Assembly: GCF_022482905.1 (NCBI RefSeq)
Contig: NZ_JAKVOI010000001.1
Location: 558,001 to 622,000, forward strand
Direction: 5' to 3'
Source: Clostridium sp.
GTDB taxonomy: Bacteria > Bacillota > Clostridia > Clostridiales > Clostridiaceae
DNA: 64,000 nt
Of the stretch, positions 44,083 through 52,948 are shown in pieces. Position 1 is the stretch's first letter; each line of letters opens with the position of its first letter. Both the position numbers and the translations under genes were made by a program. A model generated the notes under the pieces. That model had not been told where the DNA came from. It did not search any database and worked only from the letters and a program-made list of their open reading frames with translations.

Positions 44083-44592
44083 ATGGATTTAAGATTGGCT
44101 AATATCAACGACTTATCGAAACTCAAAGCTATGTATGAAAATATAATTGATGATATGATAAGAAACAATATACCGATTTGGGACGAAATCTATCCGTGTG
44201 AGTTTTTTAGCGATGATATTAAAAATAATCGCCTTTATTTATTGGTCGAGGAGCATGATGATATAGTTGCAGCGTTTGCATTATGTGAATCAAATGCTGG
44301 AGAAAGTTATATGAAATGGGGAAATGCCCATAACAAAGCATTATATCTTGACCGTTTTGGAGTTAATGTTGATTATTCAAGACGAGGGATTGGCAGTATA
44401 ATGCTTAAGCATGCTATTGCACTCACTAAGCAGAAAAATGCTAAATATTTAAGGCTTTTCGTTGTGGATATAAATAAACCAGCCGTAAACATGTATTTAA
44501 AAAATGGATTTAGACAGATAGATGGAATCTATGAAGAAAGAATCGATGATAATCTTATATTGTGTGAATATGGATTTGAAATAGAAGTTTAA
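44083..44592 (+). CDS. GNAT-family N-acetyltransferase
   Basis: 169 residues of the GNAT fold. The acetyl-CoA motif A is VNVDYSRRGIGSIMLKHAIALTKQ (Q/RxxGxG/A as RRGIGS). The end has the common GNAT pattern NKPAVNMYLKNGFRQIDG. It is annotated only to the family; the acceptor (small molecule, peptide or antibiotic) cannot be told. SD GGAGGG precedes ATG 44083. Neighbours are unrelated accessory genes. Confidence 0.92.
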   Translation: MDLRLANINDLSKLKAMYENIIDDMIRNNIPIWDEIYPCEFFSDDIKNNRLYLLVEEHDDIVAAFALCESNAGESYMKWGNAHNKALYLDRFGVNVDYSRRGIGSIMLKHAIALTKQKNAKYLRLFVVDINKPAVNMYLKNGFRQIDGIYEERIDDNLILCEYGFEIEV

Positions 44593-44720
44593 GGTAGTCA
44601 CAAATTTTAAATTTTGTAGAGAAGGTGAAGTTATGAAGATATTTTTTCGTATGCATCCAAGAAATCGCTTATCCTCTGTGCAACTATAAAATTATTACTG
44701 TACAGAGGAGTGTATATTAA

Positions 44721-45536
44721 ATGAATAGATTAAATAAACCAGTTTTTACAAAAGAAACAATCAGAGAAATGGAAGATATGTCATTTTTCATACATGCTAA
44801 GATTTTTGATGATTTGCTAATTGTTGCACAAAAGCAGACAAATTGTTTTGTATTGAAAACAAGTGATGGGCTGATAGTAATAGACGCTATTTGGCCGGCA
44901 AAAGAAGCTTTTGAGGCAATAATAGATTCCATTGAAGATATTGGCTGGGATCCCGCTGCAATAAAAAAACTGGTCCTGACACATGGCCATGTTGATCATA
45001 CTGGATGCGGAAAATGGTTTGTTGAAAAATATCATGTTGATACATATCTTTCTAAAGTGGATGATATTTTTTGGAGCGAGCATCCAACAAAACCTGGCAG
45101 ACCGGAAACGTGGAAAGATTATAAGATTAATATTTATATCCAGGATGGTGATGCTGTAACATTAGGTGATAAAACAATATATGTTTATGGTACTCCTGGT
45201 CATACTCCGGGAGGACTAAGTTACATGTTCCCTGTAAAAGAAAAGGGGAAAATGCATATGGCAGCATTATGGGGAGGAACGACACCACCTTGGACAAAGA
45301 ACGAAGTGAAACAATATCTCAAGTCATTGGATTACTTTATAAGTGAAGCAATCTGTAAAAAAGTAGATGTGGCTTTAAGTAATCATACAGCTATAGATAA
45401 TGGCTTGGAACGTATTATGTATTCAAAAAAAAGATTGGACTACATGCCCAATATTTATATTGTTGGTCAGGATGGATTCCAAAATTATTGTCAGGTATTT
45501 CGTACATTGAGTTATGAGATGCTTGAAAAATTATAA
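44721..45536 (+). CDS. MBL-fold metallo-hydrolase
   Basis: 271 residues with an intact metal site: LVLTHGHVDHTGCGKWF (HxHxDH), the next His in GTPGHTPGGLSYMF, and the final His in LSNHTAIDNG. The N-terminal strand (FDDLLIVAQKQTNCFVLKTSDGLIVIDA) is typical of B3-like or general MBL hydrolases. The substrate is unknown. SD GAGG is moderately spaced from ATG 44721. A terminator is found about 75 nt after the stop. It contrasts with the degenerate MBL-like gene at 17522. Confidence 0.9.
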   Translation: MNRLNKPVFTKETIREMEDMSFFIHAKIFDDLLIVAQKQTNCFVLKTSDGLIVIDAIWPAKEAFEAIIDSIEDIGWDPAAIKKLVLTHGHVDHTGCGKWFVEKYHVDTYLSKVDDIFWSEHPTKPGRPETWKDYKINIYIQDGDAVTLGDKTIYVYGTPGHTPGGLSYMFPVKEKGKMHMAALWGGTTPPWTKNEVKQYLKSLDYFISEAICKKVDVALSNHTAIDNGLERIMYSKKRLDYMPNIYIVGQDGFQNYCQVFRTLSYEMLEKL

Positions 45537-45608
45537 ATATAACATGAAATCGATAAATTCAAGGTTTGTATAATTCAATATAGATTCATCCGAGTACCAA
45601 AAATATCG

Positions 45609-45658
45609 GCACTATTGTCACTGTAAAAGATAGAATACGGTGATGATAGTGCTTTTTT
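45609..45658 (+). terminator. Terminator after the MBL-fold gene
   Basis: GCACTATTGTCACTGTA (45609-45625) pairs with TACGGTGATGATAGTGC (45636-45652), allowing G-U pairs, followed by T6. The right arm recurs at 43342. Confidence 0.85.
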
Positions 45659-45686
45659 AAGCTAATATCTACTGTACATTAGAATA

Positions 45687-46502
45687 TCATTCAATGAAAT
45701 TAACTTTTAGTGGATTTCTATTAACTAATCTCTGAAATTTATATTTTGGATATCCAACCATAACAGCACCCGTTACTACTTTATCCTGGGAAATATTAAT
45801 CAAATCTAATAGAGGTGCATATTCTGCAAAAGCACACATCTCAAATAGTCCGGCCCAGCAGCTTCCTAGTCCTAAAGAGGTTGCAAAAAGCTCCATATAT
45901 GTAAACTGTGAAATTGTATTTTGTCTGCCATTTTTTAAATCTTTAGAAGCAGTTCCCAAAATCAAATTGGGTGCATCCCGTAGTATTACATCGTTTCGAT
46001 TTTCCTTGTAATCTTTAATATGAGCAGAAAAACTCCAGTATCCTGATGACTTGGTTACTTGTTCTTCCATCCACGCCATTACAGTTTCTGTCAATTTTCT
46101 AAGCAACTCTCTATTTTTAATAATAATATATGAAATCCCCTGGCTATTACTTGCCGTAGGGGCAAGCCTCGCAATATTAACTAATTTTATAAGTTTTTCT
46201 TTTTCTACAGTTATGTCTTTATAACAGCGAATCGATCTGCGTGATCTAAGAAATTTTTCCGCTGTTACTTCATTTATTACAGGAAATGTTTCTAATTTAA
46301 TCTGATTTTTTAAAGGAGTTTTAATATTGTCAATTGCACTATTAGGGCATACTGCAGTACATTGTCCGCAGTCGATACAAACTTTTTCAACGACCTCTTT
46401 TGGACCATTTTCGTCCATATGTAAAAACTTTGTTGGACACACTTTAGTACAAATTCCACATTTAATACATTTCTCTTTGTTTATCTTAATTAATTTCACC
46501 AT
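45687..46502 (-). CDS. Ferredoxin-domain nitroreductase
   Basis: 271 residues. Two [4Fe-4S] motifs at the N-terminus (CIKCGICTKVCP and CIDCGQCTAVCP, residues about 11-53) are fused to a nitroreductase-fold FMN domain (RRSIRCYKD, APTASNSQGISYIII, GLGSCWAGLFEMCA). The Fe-S part would pass electrons from ferredoxin to the flavin. Substrate unknown; such proteins reduce nitro or quinone compounds or serve in cofactor pathways. It is divergent from the HxlR gene, whose product likely regulates it. Confidence 0.9.
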   Translation of the reverse strand: MVKLIKINKEKCIKCGICTKVCPTKFLHMDENGPKEVVEKVCIDCGQCTAVCPNSAIDNIKTPLKNQIKLETFPVINEVTAEKFLRSRRSIRCYKDITVEKEKLIKLVNIARLAPTASNSQGISYIIIKNRELLRKLTETVMAWMEEQVTKSSGYWSFSAHIKDYKENRNDVILRDAPNLILGTASKDLKNGRQNTISQFTYMELFATSLGLGSCWAGLFEMCAFAEYAPLLDLINISQDKVVTGAVMVGYPKYKFQRLVNRNPLKVNFIE

Positions 46503-46586
46503 CTACGCCTCATTTTTGTTTGAAATTTGTATACGAAAACTACTTACGCTATAATAATATATATAAATGTAAAACATGACAAGTAC

Positions 46587-46600
46587 GCACTTATAAGTGC
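46587..46600. promoter_or_regulatory. Palindromic operator between nitroreductase and hxlR-type gene
   Basis: GCACTTATAAGTGC is a perfect 14-bp palindrome in the divergent intergenic region. Its position suits binding of the HxlR-type regulator to control both genes. Confidence 0.6.
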
Positions 46601-46640
46601 TATAGTAACCATTTGTATACTATTTAAGGAGATGTTCCTA

Positions 46641-46982
46641 ATGATAAAATATAAAAATACAGAATACCAATGTTCTATGGAATTAACTTTAAATATAATA
46701 GGTGGAAAATGGAAACCAATTATTCTTTGGTATTTGAGCAGCAATACTCTAAGATTTGGAGAATTAAAAAGGAAAATGCCTAAAATAACACAAAAAATGC
46801 TTGCACAGCAGCTTAAATCACTTGAAGAAAATGGACTTGTCAATAGATTTGTATATAATGAAATACCACCTAGAGTAGAATATTCTCTTACATATACAGG
46901 AAAAACTCTTATTCCAATTTTAGAGAATTTATCTGAATGGGCACATGAATATATAAATGTAAATAAATCGCAATGCCTTTGA
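46641..46982 (+). CDS. HxlR-family transcriptional regulator
   Basis: 113-residue winged-helix regulator: CSMELTLNIIGGKWKPIILWYL, LRFGELKRKMPKITQKMLAQQLKSLEENGLVNR and VEYSLTYTGKTLIPILENLSEWAHE are all family marks, including the Cys near residue 11 that is redox-active in several members. ATG 46641 is set by AGGAGAT; a longer in-frame start at 46527 lies upstream of the operator and is not used. Its neighbour across the divergent promoter is the Fe-S nitroreductase. Confidence 0.92.
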   Translation: MIKYKNTEYQCSMELTLNIIGGKWKPIILWYLSSNTLRFGELKRKMPKITQKMLAQQLKSLEENGLVNRFVYNEIPPRVEYSLTYTGKTLIPILENLSEWAHEYINVNKSQCL

Positions 46983-47049
46983 CAGGATATTGATATCGAA
47001 ATTTAGAAAGTAAAGTTTAAATCTATACAACAGCAGTTAACCAGAAAAC

Positions 47050-47100
47050 TAGAGACTAGGTTTATAACTAAATTAATTTAGTTATAAAGTCTGGTCTTTT
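47050..47100 (+). terminator. Long hairpin terminator
   Basis: A stem centred at about 47074 with ATAACTAAAT / ATTTAGTTAT and outer AGACTAGG / GTCTGGTCT pairs, followed by TTTATTTTT. Confidence 0.75.
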
Positions 47101-47116
47101 ATTTTTAATATTATAA

Positions 47117-47266
47117 AAGAGTTTTGGGGTAGAAGGAGCATCCGTGTCATGTTTTGAAATCGTGATAATTGGAAAGGAATTGAGCCAGAAAATACTTGCA
47201 AAGATTTTATTTTGCCAGGTGATTGCAGACGTTATAGAGGCTGTGGACAAAGAAATTAAAAAATAA
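47117..47266 (+). other. Open 49-codon stretch, possible gene remnant
   Basis: The frame from 47117 to the TAA at 47264 reads KSFGVEGASVSCFEIVIIGK and ends QVIADVIEAVDKEIKK, without a start codon or SD. It could be the tail of a lost gene. No family is recognised. Confidence 0.3.
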
Positions 47267-47369
47267 GTAAAACGTAATTAAAAAAACTATGAGTACTCAG
47301 GAGGTATCAACAATGAATTGGTTTATTAGCAAATCGAGGATATTAAAAGTAAAGGACTAAAGACAAAAG

Positions 47370-47963
47370 ATGAAAATATATGCGTATATTAGAGTGTCCA
47401 CAAAGGATCAAAATGTAGATCGACAGCATGAAGCTTTAAAAAAATATGCTGAATCCAGGAATATTAAATATGATGCTATATTTGAGGATAAAGCAAGTGG
47501 AAAAGACTTTGAGAGGCAACAATATAGAGCACTAAAGCAGGTTGTAAGAAAAGGTGATATGATAGTTATAAAAGAGCTTGATAGACTAGGCAGGAACTTC
47601 ATGGACACACCAAAAGAGCTTCAATATTTCTTTGAAAAGGGTATAAAAGTTGAGATACTTGATACACCATTAATTCATACAGGTGACGAAAAGCTTGATT
47701 ATACTATAAACAACATGCTTATAGGCTTCCTCTCATATATTGCAGATAAAGAGAGGGAAAAAATAAGATCCAGGGTTAGAGAAGGGTTAAAGGCTGCAAA
47801 AAAAAATGGAGTTATACTTGGCCGGCCCAGAAGGAAACTACCCAAGGATTTCGAGAAATATTATAATAAATGGAAAGAAAAAAGCATTACAGCAGTAGAA
47901 TTTGCAAAATTACTAGGCGTTAGCAGAGCCACATTATATAGATATATTAAGGACTGTCAATAA
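47370..47963 (+). CDS. Serine recombinase (resolvase/invertase family)
   Basis: 197-residue site-specific recombinase. The catalytic domain starts MKIYAYIRVSTKDQN with nucleophile Ser10. Then come GDMIVIKELDRLGR and the long helix region LSYIADKEREKIRSRVREGLKAAKKNG. A C-terminal Hin-type helix-turn-helix (SITAVEFAKLLGVSRATLYRYIKD) binds DNA. The size is that of small invertases/resolvases, not of the large phage integrases. No inverted crossover sites are obvious nearby. It lies in the decaying accessory segment. Confidence 0.92.
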   Translation: MKIYAYIRVSTKDQNVDRQHEALKKYAESRNIKYDAIFEDKASGKDFERQQYRALKQVVRKGDMIVIKELDRLGRNFMDTPKELQYFFEKGIKVEILDTPLIHTGDEKLDYTINNMLIGFLSYIADKEREKIRSRVREGLKAAKKNGVILGRPRRKLPKDFEKYYNKWKEKSITAVEFAKLLGVSRATLYRYIKDCQ

Positions 47964-48150
47964 CTCACCGCCTATAGAGGTGGGAACTTGTAACTCTGCT
48001 AACGATATTAGGTATCTCCCATCTCAAACACAGGTTATGATACGGTGATTGACTACACTGCAGCATAGTAAGTTTACTTACTACGCTCTTTGGAAGATTG
48101 TTCGATATATTCAATGCCTTTTCTCCAAAGATTTATTACTCCGATTCTAT
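47964..48150. other. Intergenic sequence, possible mobile-element end
   Basis: About 190 bases without a gene. A short hairpin near 47968-47986 (CACCGCC then GAGGTGGG) and the following sequence look like the 3' end of an IS200/IS605- or IS607-type element, but no transposase is present and I could not confirm the ends. Confidence 0.3.
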
Positions 48151-48777
48151 TTATTTACATGTTTTTGTACCTTTTATTATGAGTTTTAAAATTAATTTAT
48201 ATATTAGTAAACCTACATAAGATCCTATAATAGCTAATATAATGTGATCAATATCAGAAATTCCTAAGGGAAGAATAAGTTTTATTATTTCTATAAAGAA
48301 GCTTATACATAAAGCTATTTTGATAATATTTTTAAAATTGTTGTACATTTTAGAACAGAGTGGTAATAATATACCAGAGGTATGAATATTAATATTCTAC
48401 CAAAAATATTATATAAAAATATAAAGATATTATTATTATGAAATGATATTATATATCCTATTATTGTCTTAAAAGGTATAATATTAACTGTTACACCTAA
48501 ATATCCACCATTTAATCTTGCTATAGCAACCCATTGGGATATGTTTCTTCCTGGATTAATAGACACAAATATTAATGCTACAATATATATAACAAAACAG
48601 GCAATAAAAAATTTTTCACTTTTTTATTGTATGAATATGTCTCAAAATTAAATTCATCTGAAATGTTTTTTTGATCTCCAAAATCTTTAATTGCTAATTT
48701 TATGGATTTATTTTCACTATACCCCTTATTTATATAGTCATTTTTTAATGAATTTAAATGGTCAATAAATAGTAATT

Positions 48778-50647
48778 GTGCGCCCAGCAAAGGGTAATTA
48801 ACCTAGCAGGTGGAAATCCTGTCTGAGTAAGGTCTAGCCAACCAACAGTAGCGAGTCTTGAGTTGTCATCAGTAATGGTGGGAGCTAAGCGTAGACAGCG
48901 AGAAAGTAGGGTTGAAGAGCTATTGAGCCTCGAAATTTTATACATCCAGATGGTTGACGTATTAATTACTGCGGAAAACAACATCACATAAGTCATAATG
49001 GCAAGAACTATGTGGCACTGCGGGGTCAAGGGGCCAATCATGCTTTACACTGTGGTTAATTATCAACTGGGGAGAGCCTGTTGTTTCTTGAGAATAAGTA
49101 TGGCAAACGACAATAAAACGGAGAATGTCAAATGAATGACAGGCAGTCGGATAGTCTCATAGTACTGATGAGACTGGGTAATGCCAGTGGAGGGAAGGAG
49201 ACTACATAATAACAATCTTTCTGAGGACACATCATCTGTACTCAGGGACAGGAGAAATGATGGAAACAAAATTAGAAAGAATAGCAGAAATATCAGCCCA
49301 TACAAGAAGACCAGAATTTACTTCACTGTATCATCATATTAATGCTGAAATGCTTAAACAATGTCACAGAGAACTGGACGGGAAGAAGGCAGTAGGCATT
49401 GATAAAGTTACAAAAGCAGAGTATGAAGTAAATCTAGAAGAAAATATATCAAACCTAGTAAAAAGGCTAAAGAATAAGTCATACAAGCCGTTACCATCAT
49501 TAAGAGTATTTATACCAAAAGGTAATGGTAAAATGCGACCGTTAGGAATTTCATCCTATGAAGATAAGATAGTACAACTTGCTGTGAAGAAGATACTGGA
49601 GGCAATTTATGAACCAAGATTTCTAAGAAATATGTATGGTTTCAGACCAAGATGTGGTTGTCATGATGCTATAAAGGAAGTATACAACAGAATGCATAGT
49701 GGAAAGATAAACTACATTGTTGATGCAGATATCAAAGGATTCTTTAACCATATGAATCATGAGTGGATAATGAAATTTTTAGGAGTGTACATAAAAGACC
49801 CCAATGTATTATGGCTGATTAAGAAATACTTGAAAGCTGGTGTAATGACCGATGGAGTATTTCAGGAAAGCATGGATGGTTCTGGGCAAGGAAATATAAT
49901 GAGTCCAATAATAGCAAACATTTATATGCACAATGTTTTGATATTATGGTACAAGATTATTTTCTCAAAAGGAATTAAGGGAGATAGCTTCCTTGTAGTT
50001 TACGCAGATGATTTTATAGCAGGATTCCAGTATAAATGGGAAGCAAAGAAATATTATGAACAACTTAAGATAAGAATGGCAAAGTTTAACCTAGAACTTG
50101 AAGATAGTAAAAGTAGATTGCTTGAATTTGGCAAATATGCAGAAAGTAATCGGAAAGCAAGGGGAGAGGGAAAACCAGAAACATTCGATTTCTTAGGATT
50201 TACATTTTTCTGTGGAAGAAGTCGCAGAGGATATCCATGTATCAAGCTGCAAACAAGTAGGAAGAAATTCAGACAAAAGCTGAAGAATACTAAAAAGTGG
50301 CTATATGATAATAGAACTATGCCGGTTAAAGAAATGATAAAGGCATTAAATCTGAAATTGGTTGGGCATTATAGGTACTATGGCGTATCTTTCAATGGTA
50401 AGATGATAACAAACTTTTTGCATAGAGTACAGAAATTTCTATGTAAGACTCTTAACAGACGAAGTGATAAGAAAAGCTACTGCTGGGATGGATATACAGA
50501 AATGCTAAAGTATTATCCGCTAGCAAGACCAAAGATATATTTTAAACTGTTTTAACTGTGAATGTTATTATGAGGAGCCGTATGCGGGAAAGCCGCACGT
50601 ACGGATTCTGTGAGGGGCTTACATTGTGAGGTGTAAGTCTACTCGAC
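48778..50647 (+). mobile_element. Full-length group II intron (1870 nt)
   Basis: The 5' end GTGCGCCC and the 3' end ...CTACTCGAC fit bacterial group II introns. Domain V (GAGCCGTATGCGGGAAAGC, 50575-50594) and domain VI follow the maturase gene. The last seven exon bases AGTAATT (48771-48777) are exactly complementary to AATTACT (48964-48970) in domain I, the expected IBS1/EBS1 pair. The 3' boundary is confirmed because removing 48778-50647 restores the reading frame of the host gene. The element looks intact. It is inserted antisense to its host gene. Confidence 0.92.
49257..50555 (+). CDS. ltrA: Group II intron reverse transcriptase/maturase
   Basis: 432-residue intron-encoded protein. The reverse transcriptase domain includes LRVFIPKGNGKMRPLGISSYEDKIVQ, MYGFRPRCGCHDAI, ADIKGFFNHMNHEW and the active site VVYADDFIAGF (YADD about 249-252). 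The maturase X domain is the C-terminal part (GHYRYYGVSFNGKMITNFLHRV). No HNH endonuclease domain follows, so it probably targets single-stranded DNA at forks or transcribed regions. The first ATG at 49257 or 49260 follows GGACAGGAG. Confidence 0.95.
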   Translation: MMETKLERIAEISAHTRRPEFTSLYHHINAEMLKQCHRELDGKKAVGIDKVTKAEYEVNLEENISNLVKRLKNKSYKPLPSLRVFIPKGNGKMRPLGISSYEDKIVQLAVKKILEAIYEPRFLRNMYGFRPRCGCHDAIKEVYNRMHSGKINYIVDADIKGFFNHMNHEWIMKFLGVYIKDPNVLWLIKKYLKAGVMTDGVFQESMDGSGQGNIMSPIIANIYMHNVLILWYKIIFSKGIKGDSFLVVYADDFIAGFQYKWEAKKYYEQLKIRMAKFNLELEDSKSRLLEFGKYAESNRKARGEGKPETFDFLGFTFFCGRSRRGYPCIKLQTSRKKFRQKLKNTKKWLYDNRTMPVKEMIKALNLKLVGHYRYYGVSFNGKMITNFLHRVQKFLCKTLNRRSDKKSYCWDGYTEMLKYYPLARPKIYFKLF

Positions 50648-50725
50648 TTAAATCTGATTTTTCTTTTTCTGTAATATCTAAAGTATCTACAATTTCTTCA
50701 GCGTATTTTTTTATACTACTATACA

Positions 50726-51073
50726 TCATATACCCTCCCTCTCATTTATAAAGGTTTTAATTAAATTATCTATACGATCCCAACATTTTAATTTAAAGGC
50801 TAATTCTATTCTGCCATTCTCAGTTATTTTATAGTATTTTCTTTTTATTTTATTAGGAGAATTTTGCCAATAGGATTCTATTAACTTCTTTTGTTCTAAT
50901 CTTTTTAATGCTGGATAGAGAGTACCTTCTTGCATTTGATACATATTATTTGTATTTATTTTTATTATTTTTGCAATTTCGTAGCCATATTTATCGCTAT
51001 TTAGAATTAGAAGAAGTATTAAAATATCTATGCTTCCTTTTAAAAGTTCCTTATCCAATTTATCACCTACCAT
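50726..51073 (-). CDS. PadR-family transcriptional regulator
   Basis: 115 residues, the short PadR form: LLKGSIDILILLLILNSDKYGYEIAKII, MQEGTLYPALKRLEQKKLIESYW and KYYKITENGRIELAFKLKCW. The stop overlaps the start of the downstream permease-prefix/VanZ gene (ATGA), the standard regulator-target layout. The target is broken by the intron, so this regulator may have lost its purpose. A second, longer PadR gene is at 34421. Confidence 0.9.
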   Translation of the reverse strand: MVGDKLDKELLKGSIDILILLLILNSDKYGYEIAKIIKINTNNMYQMQEGTLYPALKRLEQKKLIESYWQNSPNKIKRKYYKITENGRIELAFKLKCWDRIDNLIKTFINEREGI

Positions 51074-51106
51074 TTATATAAAAATAACATAAAATACGTA
51101 GTAATA

Positions 51107-51208
51107 CAAGGTATATTAAGGGCAATATTGGATAGAGGATATGCTGGATATAATGGTGGATTGCATCTAATGGAAGACTTGCTGGATATCATTTTTATGG
51201 GGAGGTAG
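51107..51208 (+). pseudogene. C-terminal remnant of a nitrogenase-component-1-like gene
   Basis: The open frame ends with LRAILDRGYAGYNGGLHLME then DLLDIIFMGR. Nitrogenase-like component 1 subunits often end with GYxGGLxLLEDI segments, and an adjacent gene of the same family follows 6 nt later. This suggests a D/K-type pair whose first gene is nearly all deleted. Confidence 0.5.
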
Positions 51209-51214
51209 ATTTTA

Positions 51215-52498
51215 GTGGATTATTTTAAAAATAAAGTTGCTCCTATGCGTGAACAGAGGTTGAAACTTGTTGGAAGTGCTTTTGGTGGAAGTTCCTGTGA
51301 ATTGTTGAACTGCTCTAAAAATGGGTGCTTAAAGAATAAGAAAAGAAGTTTTCTCAGGCGAGTGCCTGCCAGCTAAGTTTGGTTCTGGGAATGGCACTTA
51401 CAATGCCGGATACTGTGTTTATAATTCATGGCCCTGTTGGGTGTGGCTCCCAGACTCATACATCAAATTTTTTAACTAGGTCTGGAACAAAGGTAAGGGG
51501 AAAAGTTCCTAAATCTTTAATATGGTTATCTACAAATCTGAATGAAAAAGAAATTATTGACGGTGGTGAAGATAAATTAAAGGAAACAATAAAAGAGGCA
51601 GATAAGCGTTATAGGTCGGTGGCTATTATCGTTATGAATACTTGTTCTCCAAGTATGATTGGTGATGATATTGAAGAGGTGGTAAAAATAACTCAGGAAG
51701 TTGTGAATGCGAAAATAATACCAATGCATTGTGAAGGTATTAAATCTCCGGTGGTGGCAAATGCCTATGATACCTATTATCATGGAATAGGTCGTAATTT
51801 GGATCTCTCCTCTGGTCATTCCCATAATGCAAATAATTTCAAGAGAAAAATTGTCAATTTATTTAATTTTGGATCATTAACTTATCCGGATGAAGTTGAA
51901 ATTGGAAGGCTATTAGAAACTTTGGGCCTTGAGGTAAGAATATTTCCGGATTTTGTATACCCTAAAGATTTTGCAAATTTGTCCGAGGCTGCGTTGAATA
52001 TAAGCCTTTGTAATGTACATAATGATTATTTCTTAAAATTCCTAAAGCAAAAATTTGATATACCATATGTAATTCATAATATGCCAGTTGGGATAAAAAA
52101 TACAAGTGAATGGTTAATGACAGTTGCGAAACAGTTTAATCTTGAAGAAAAAGCCGGCAAAATAATTGCAGTTGAAGAAAATGAAATTTTTTCTGCAGTA
52201 GAGAAATGGACCAAGTCAAGTATTTGAATTAATTAATATAGTAAATAGAGACAAACCGGACATATGTCTGGCACATGCAGGAAGTGGAGTGTGGATATCC
52301 AAGCTTGGGATTCCAACAGTTCCTTTATTTGGAGGACCTTCAAATTATTTTGGGTATAAAGGAGTTTATGAAATAGCAAGGAGAATGGTGAGATTGTTGG
52401 AAAATACTTCTTTTCAACGCAAATTATCCGAAAATGTAAAACTTCCCTATAAAAAGAACTGGTATACTAAAAATCCTTTTGCGTATATAAAAGACTAG
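51215..52498 (+). pseudogene. Nitrogenase component 1-like protein, frameshifted and internally deleted
   Basis: GTG 51215 (SD GGGGAGG) opens VDYFKNKVAPMREQRLKLVG and runs to a stop at 51376. One missing T in the run near 51350 breaks the frame; restored, it continues as SQASACQLSLVLGMALTMPD and then IIHGPVGCGSQTHTSNFL (cluster-binding HGPVGCG region) to 52227. The last part (VFELINIVNRDKPDICLAHA, IPTVPLFGGPSNYFGYKGVYEIARRM) is in another frame, and the central segment expected between VEKWTK and GPSQVF is absent. No nifH-like gene is nearby. The subtype cannot be fixed. Confidence 0.78.
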
Positions 52499-52570
52499 AT
52501 AATTTATGCTAATTCAACATAGGATACTTATATATGGATCAAATTTTTCAGTAGTATTATTATATTAGGT

Positions 52571-52853
52571 ATGTTTATGTTGAATTGTGAAATGTTTAGG
52601 GAAACTGATAATATTTATTTTCCAGAGCCTGTAGTTGAAGATGCTTATTGTGAAAATGGTATATACAGAATGTTTTCTCTGTTGATGGATGAATTTTCTT
52701 CATTATTGGAATGTCAGAGCTGCTTTTTGGTAAATATGATTGAAATACTGAAGTATCATGCAAAATTTTATTCAAAGCCACTTTACTAGATGTTTTAAAA
52801 GTATGGTTGGTACGACACCTTATAAATATAGAAAGGCTTATATAAAAAAGTAG
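52571..52853 (+). pseudogene. AraC-family regulator remnant
   Basis: Two frames in tandem. The first (MFMLNCEMFRETDNIYFPEP) resembles the sensor part of AraC regulators and ends at 52789. The second, in another frame and ending at 52853, reads HFTRCFKSMVGTTPYKYRKA then YIKK, a clear C-terminal end of an AraC helix-turn-helix domain. Most of the DNA-binding domain is missing between them. Confidence 0.65.
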
Positions 52854-52948
52854 TGCTCACACTATAAGAGCACTGGATGTAGAAAATCCCTGACGGGATA
52901 TTCTTGCAGATGTATGTTTTTGATTTTATGTTTTGTAATAAATATTTG

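Larger units (their letters stand above)
48151..50729 (-). pseudogene. Permease-prefix/VanZ-type membrane protein gene, split by intron and frameshifts
   Basis: Joining the DNA across the intron (50648 onward to 48777 on the minus strand) gives a continuous start: MMYSSIKKYAEEIVDTLDI, then SDLKLLFIDHLNSLKNDYINKG, a HAAS/permease-prefix-like domain. After a frameshift near 48610 comes a VanZ-like domain (NPGRNISQWVAIARLNGGYLG, NIIPFKTIIGYI), and after a second frameshift near 48380 its end (DIDHIILAIIGSYVGLLIYKLI). The intron lies antisense to this gene, so splicing cannot repair it. Its start overlaps the PadR stop (ATGA), the usual PadR-target pairing. Confidence 0.82.

Noticed and set aside
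44634-44690. Short ORF MKIFFRMHPRNRLSSVQL
   Set aside because: Only 18 codons with no recognisable peptide family; likely chance.
47964-48060. Complete IS605/IS607 element
   Set aside because: No TnpA or TnpB gene accompanies the end-like sequence, and the adjacent serine recombinase has an invertase-type layout.
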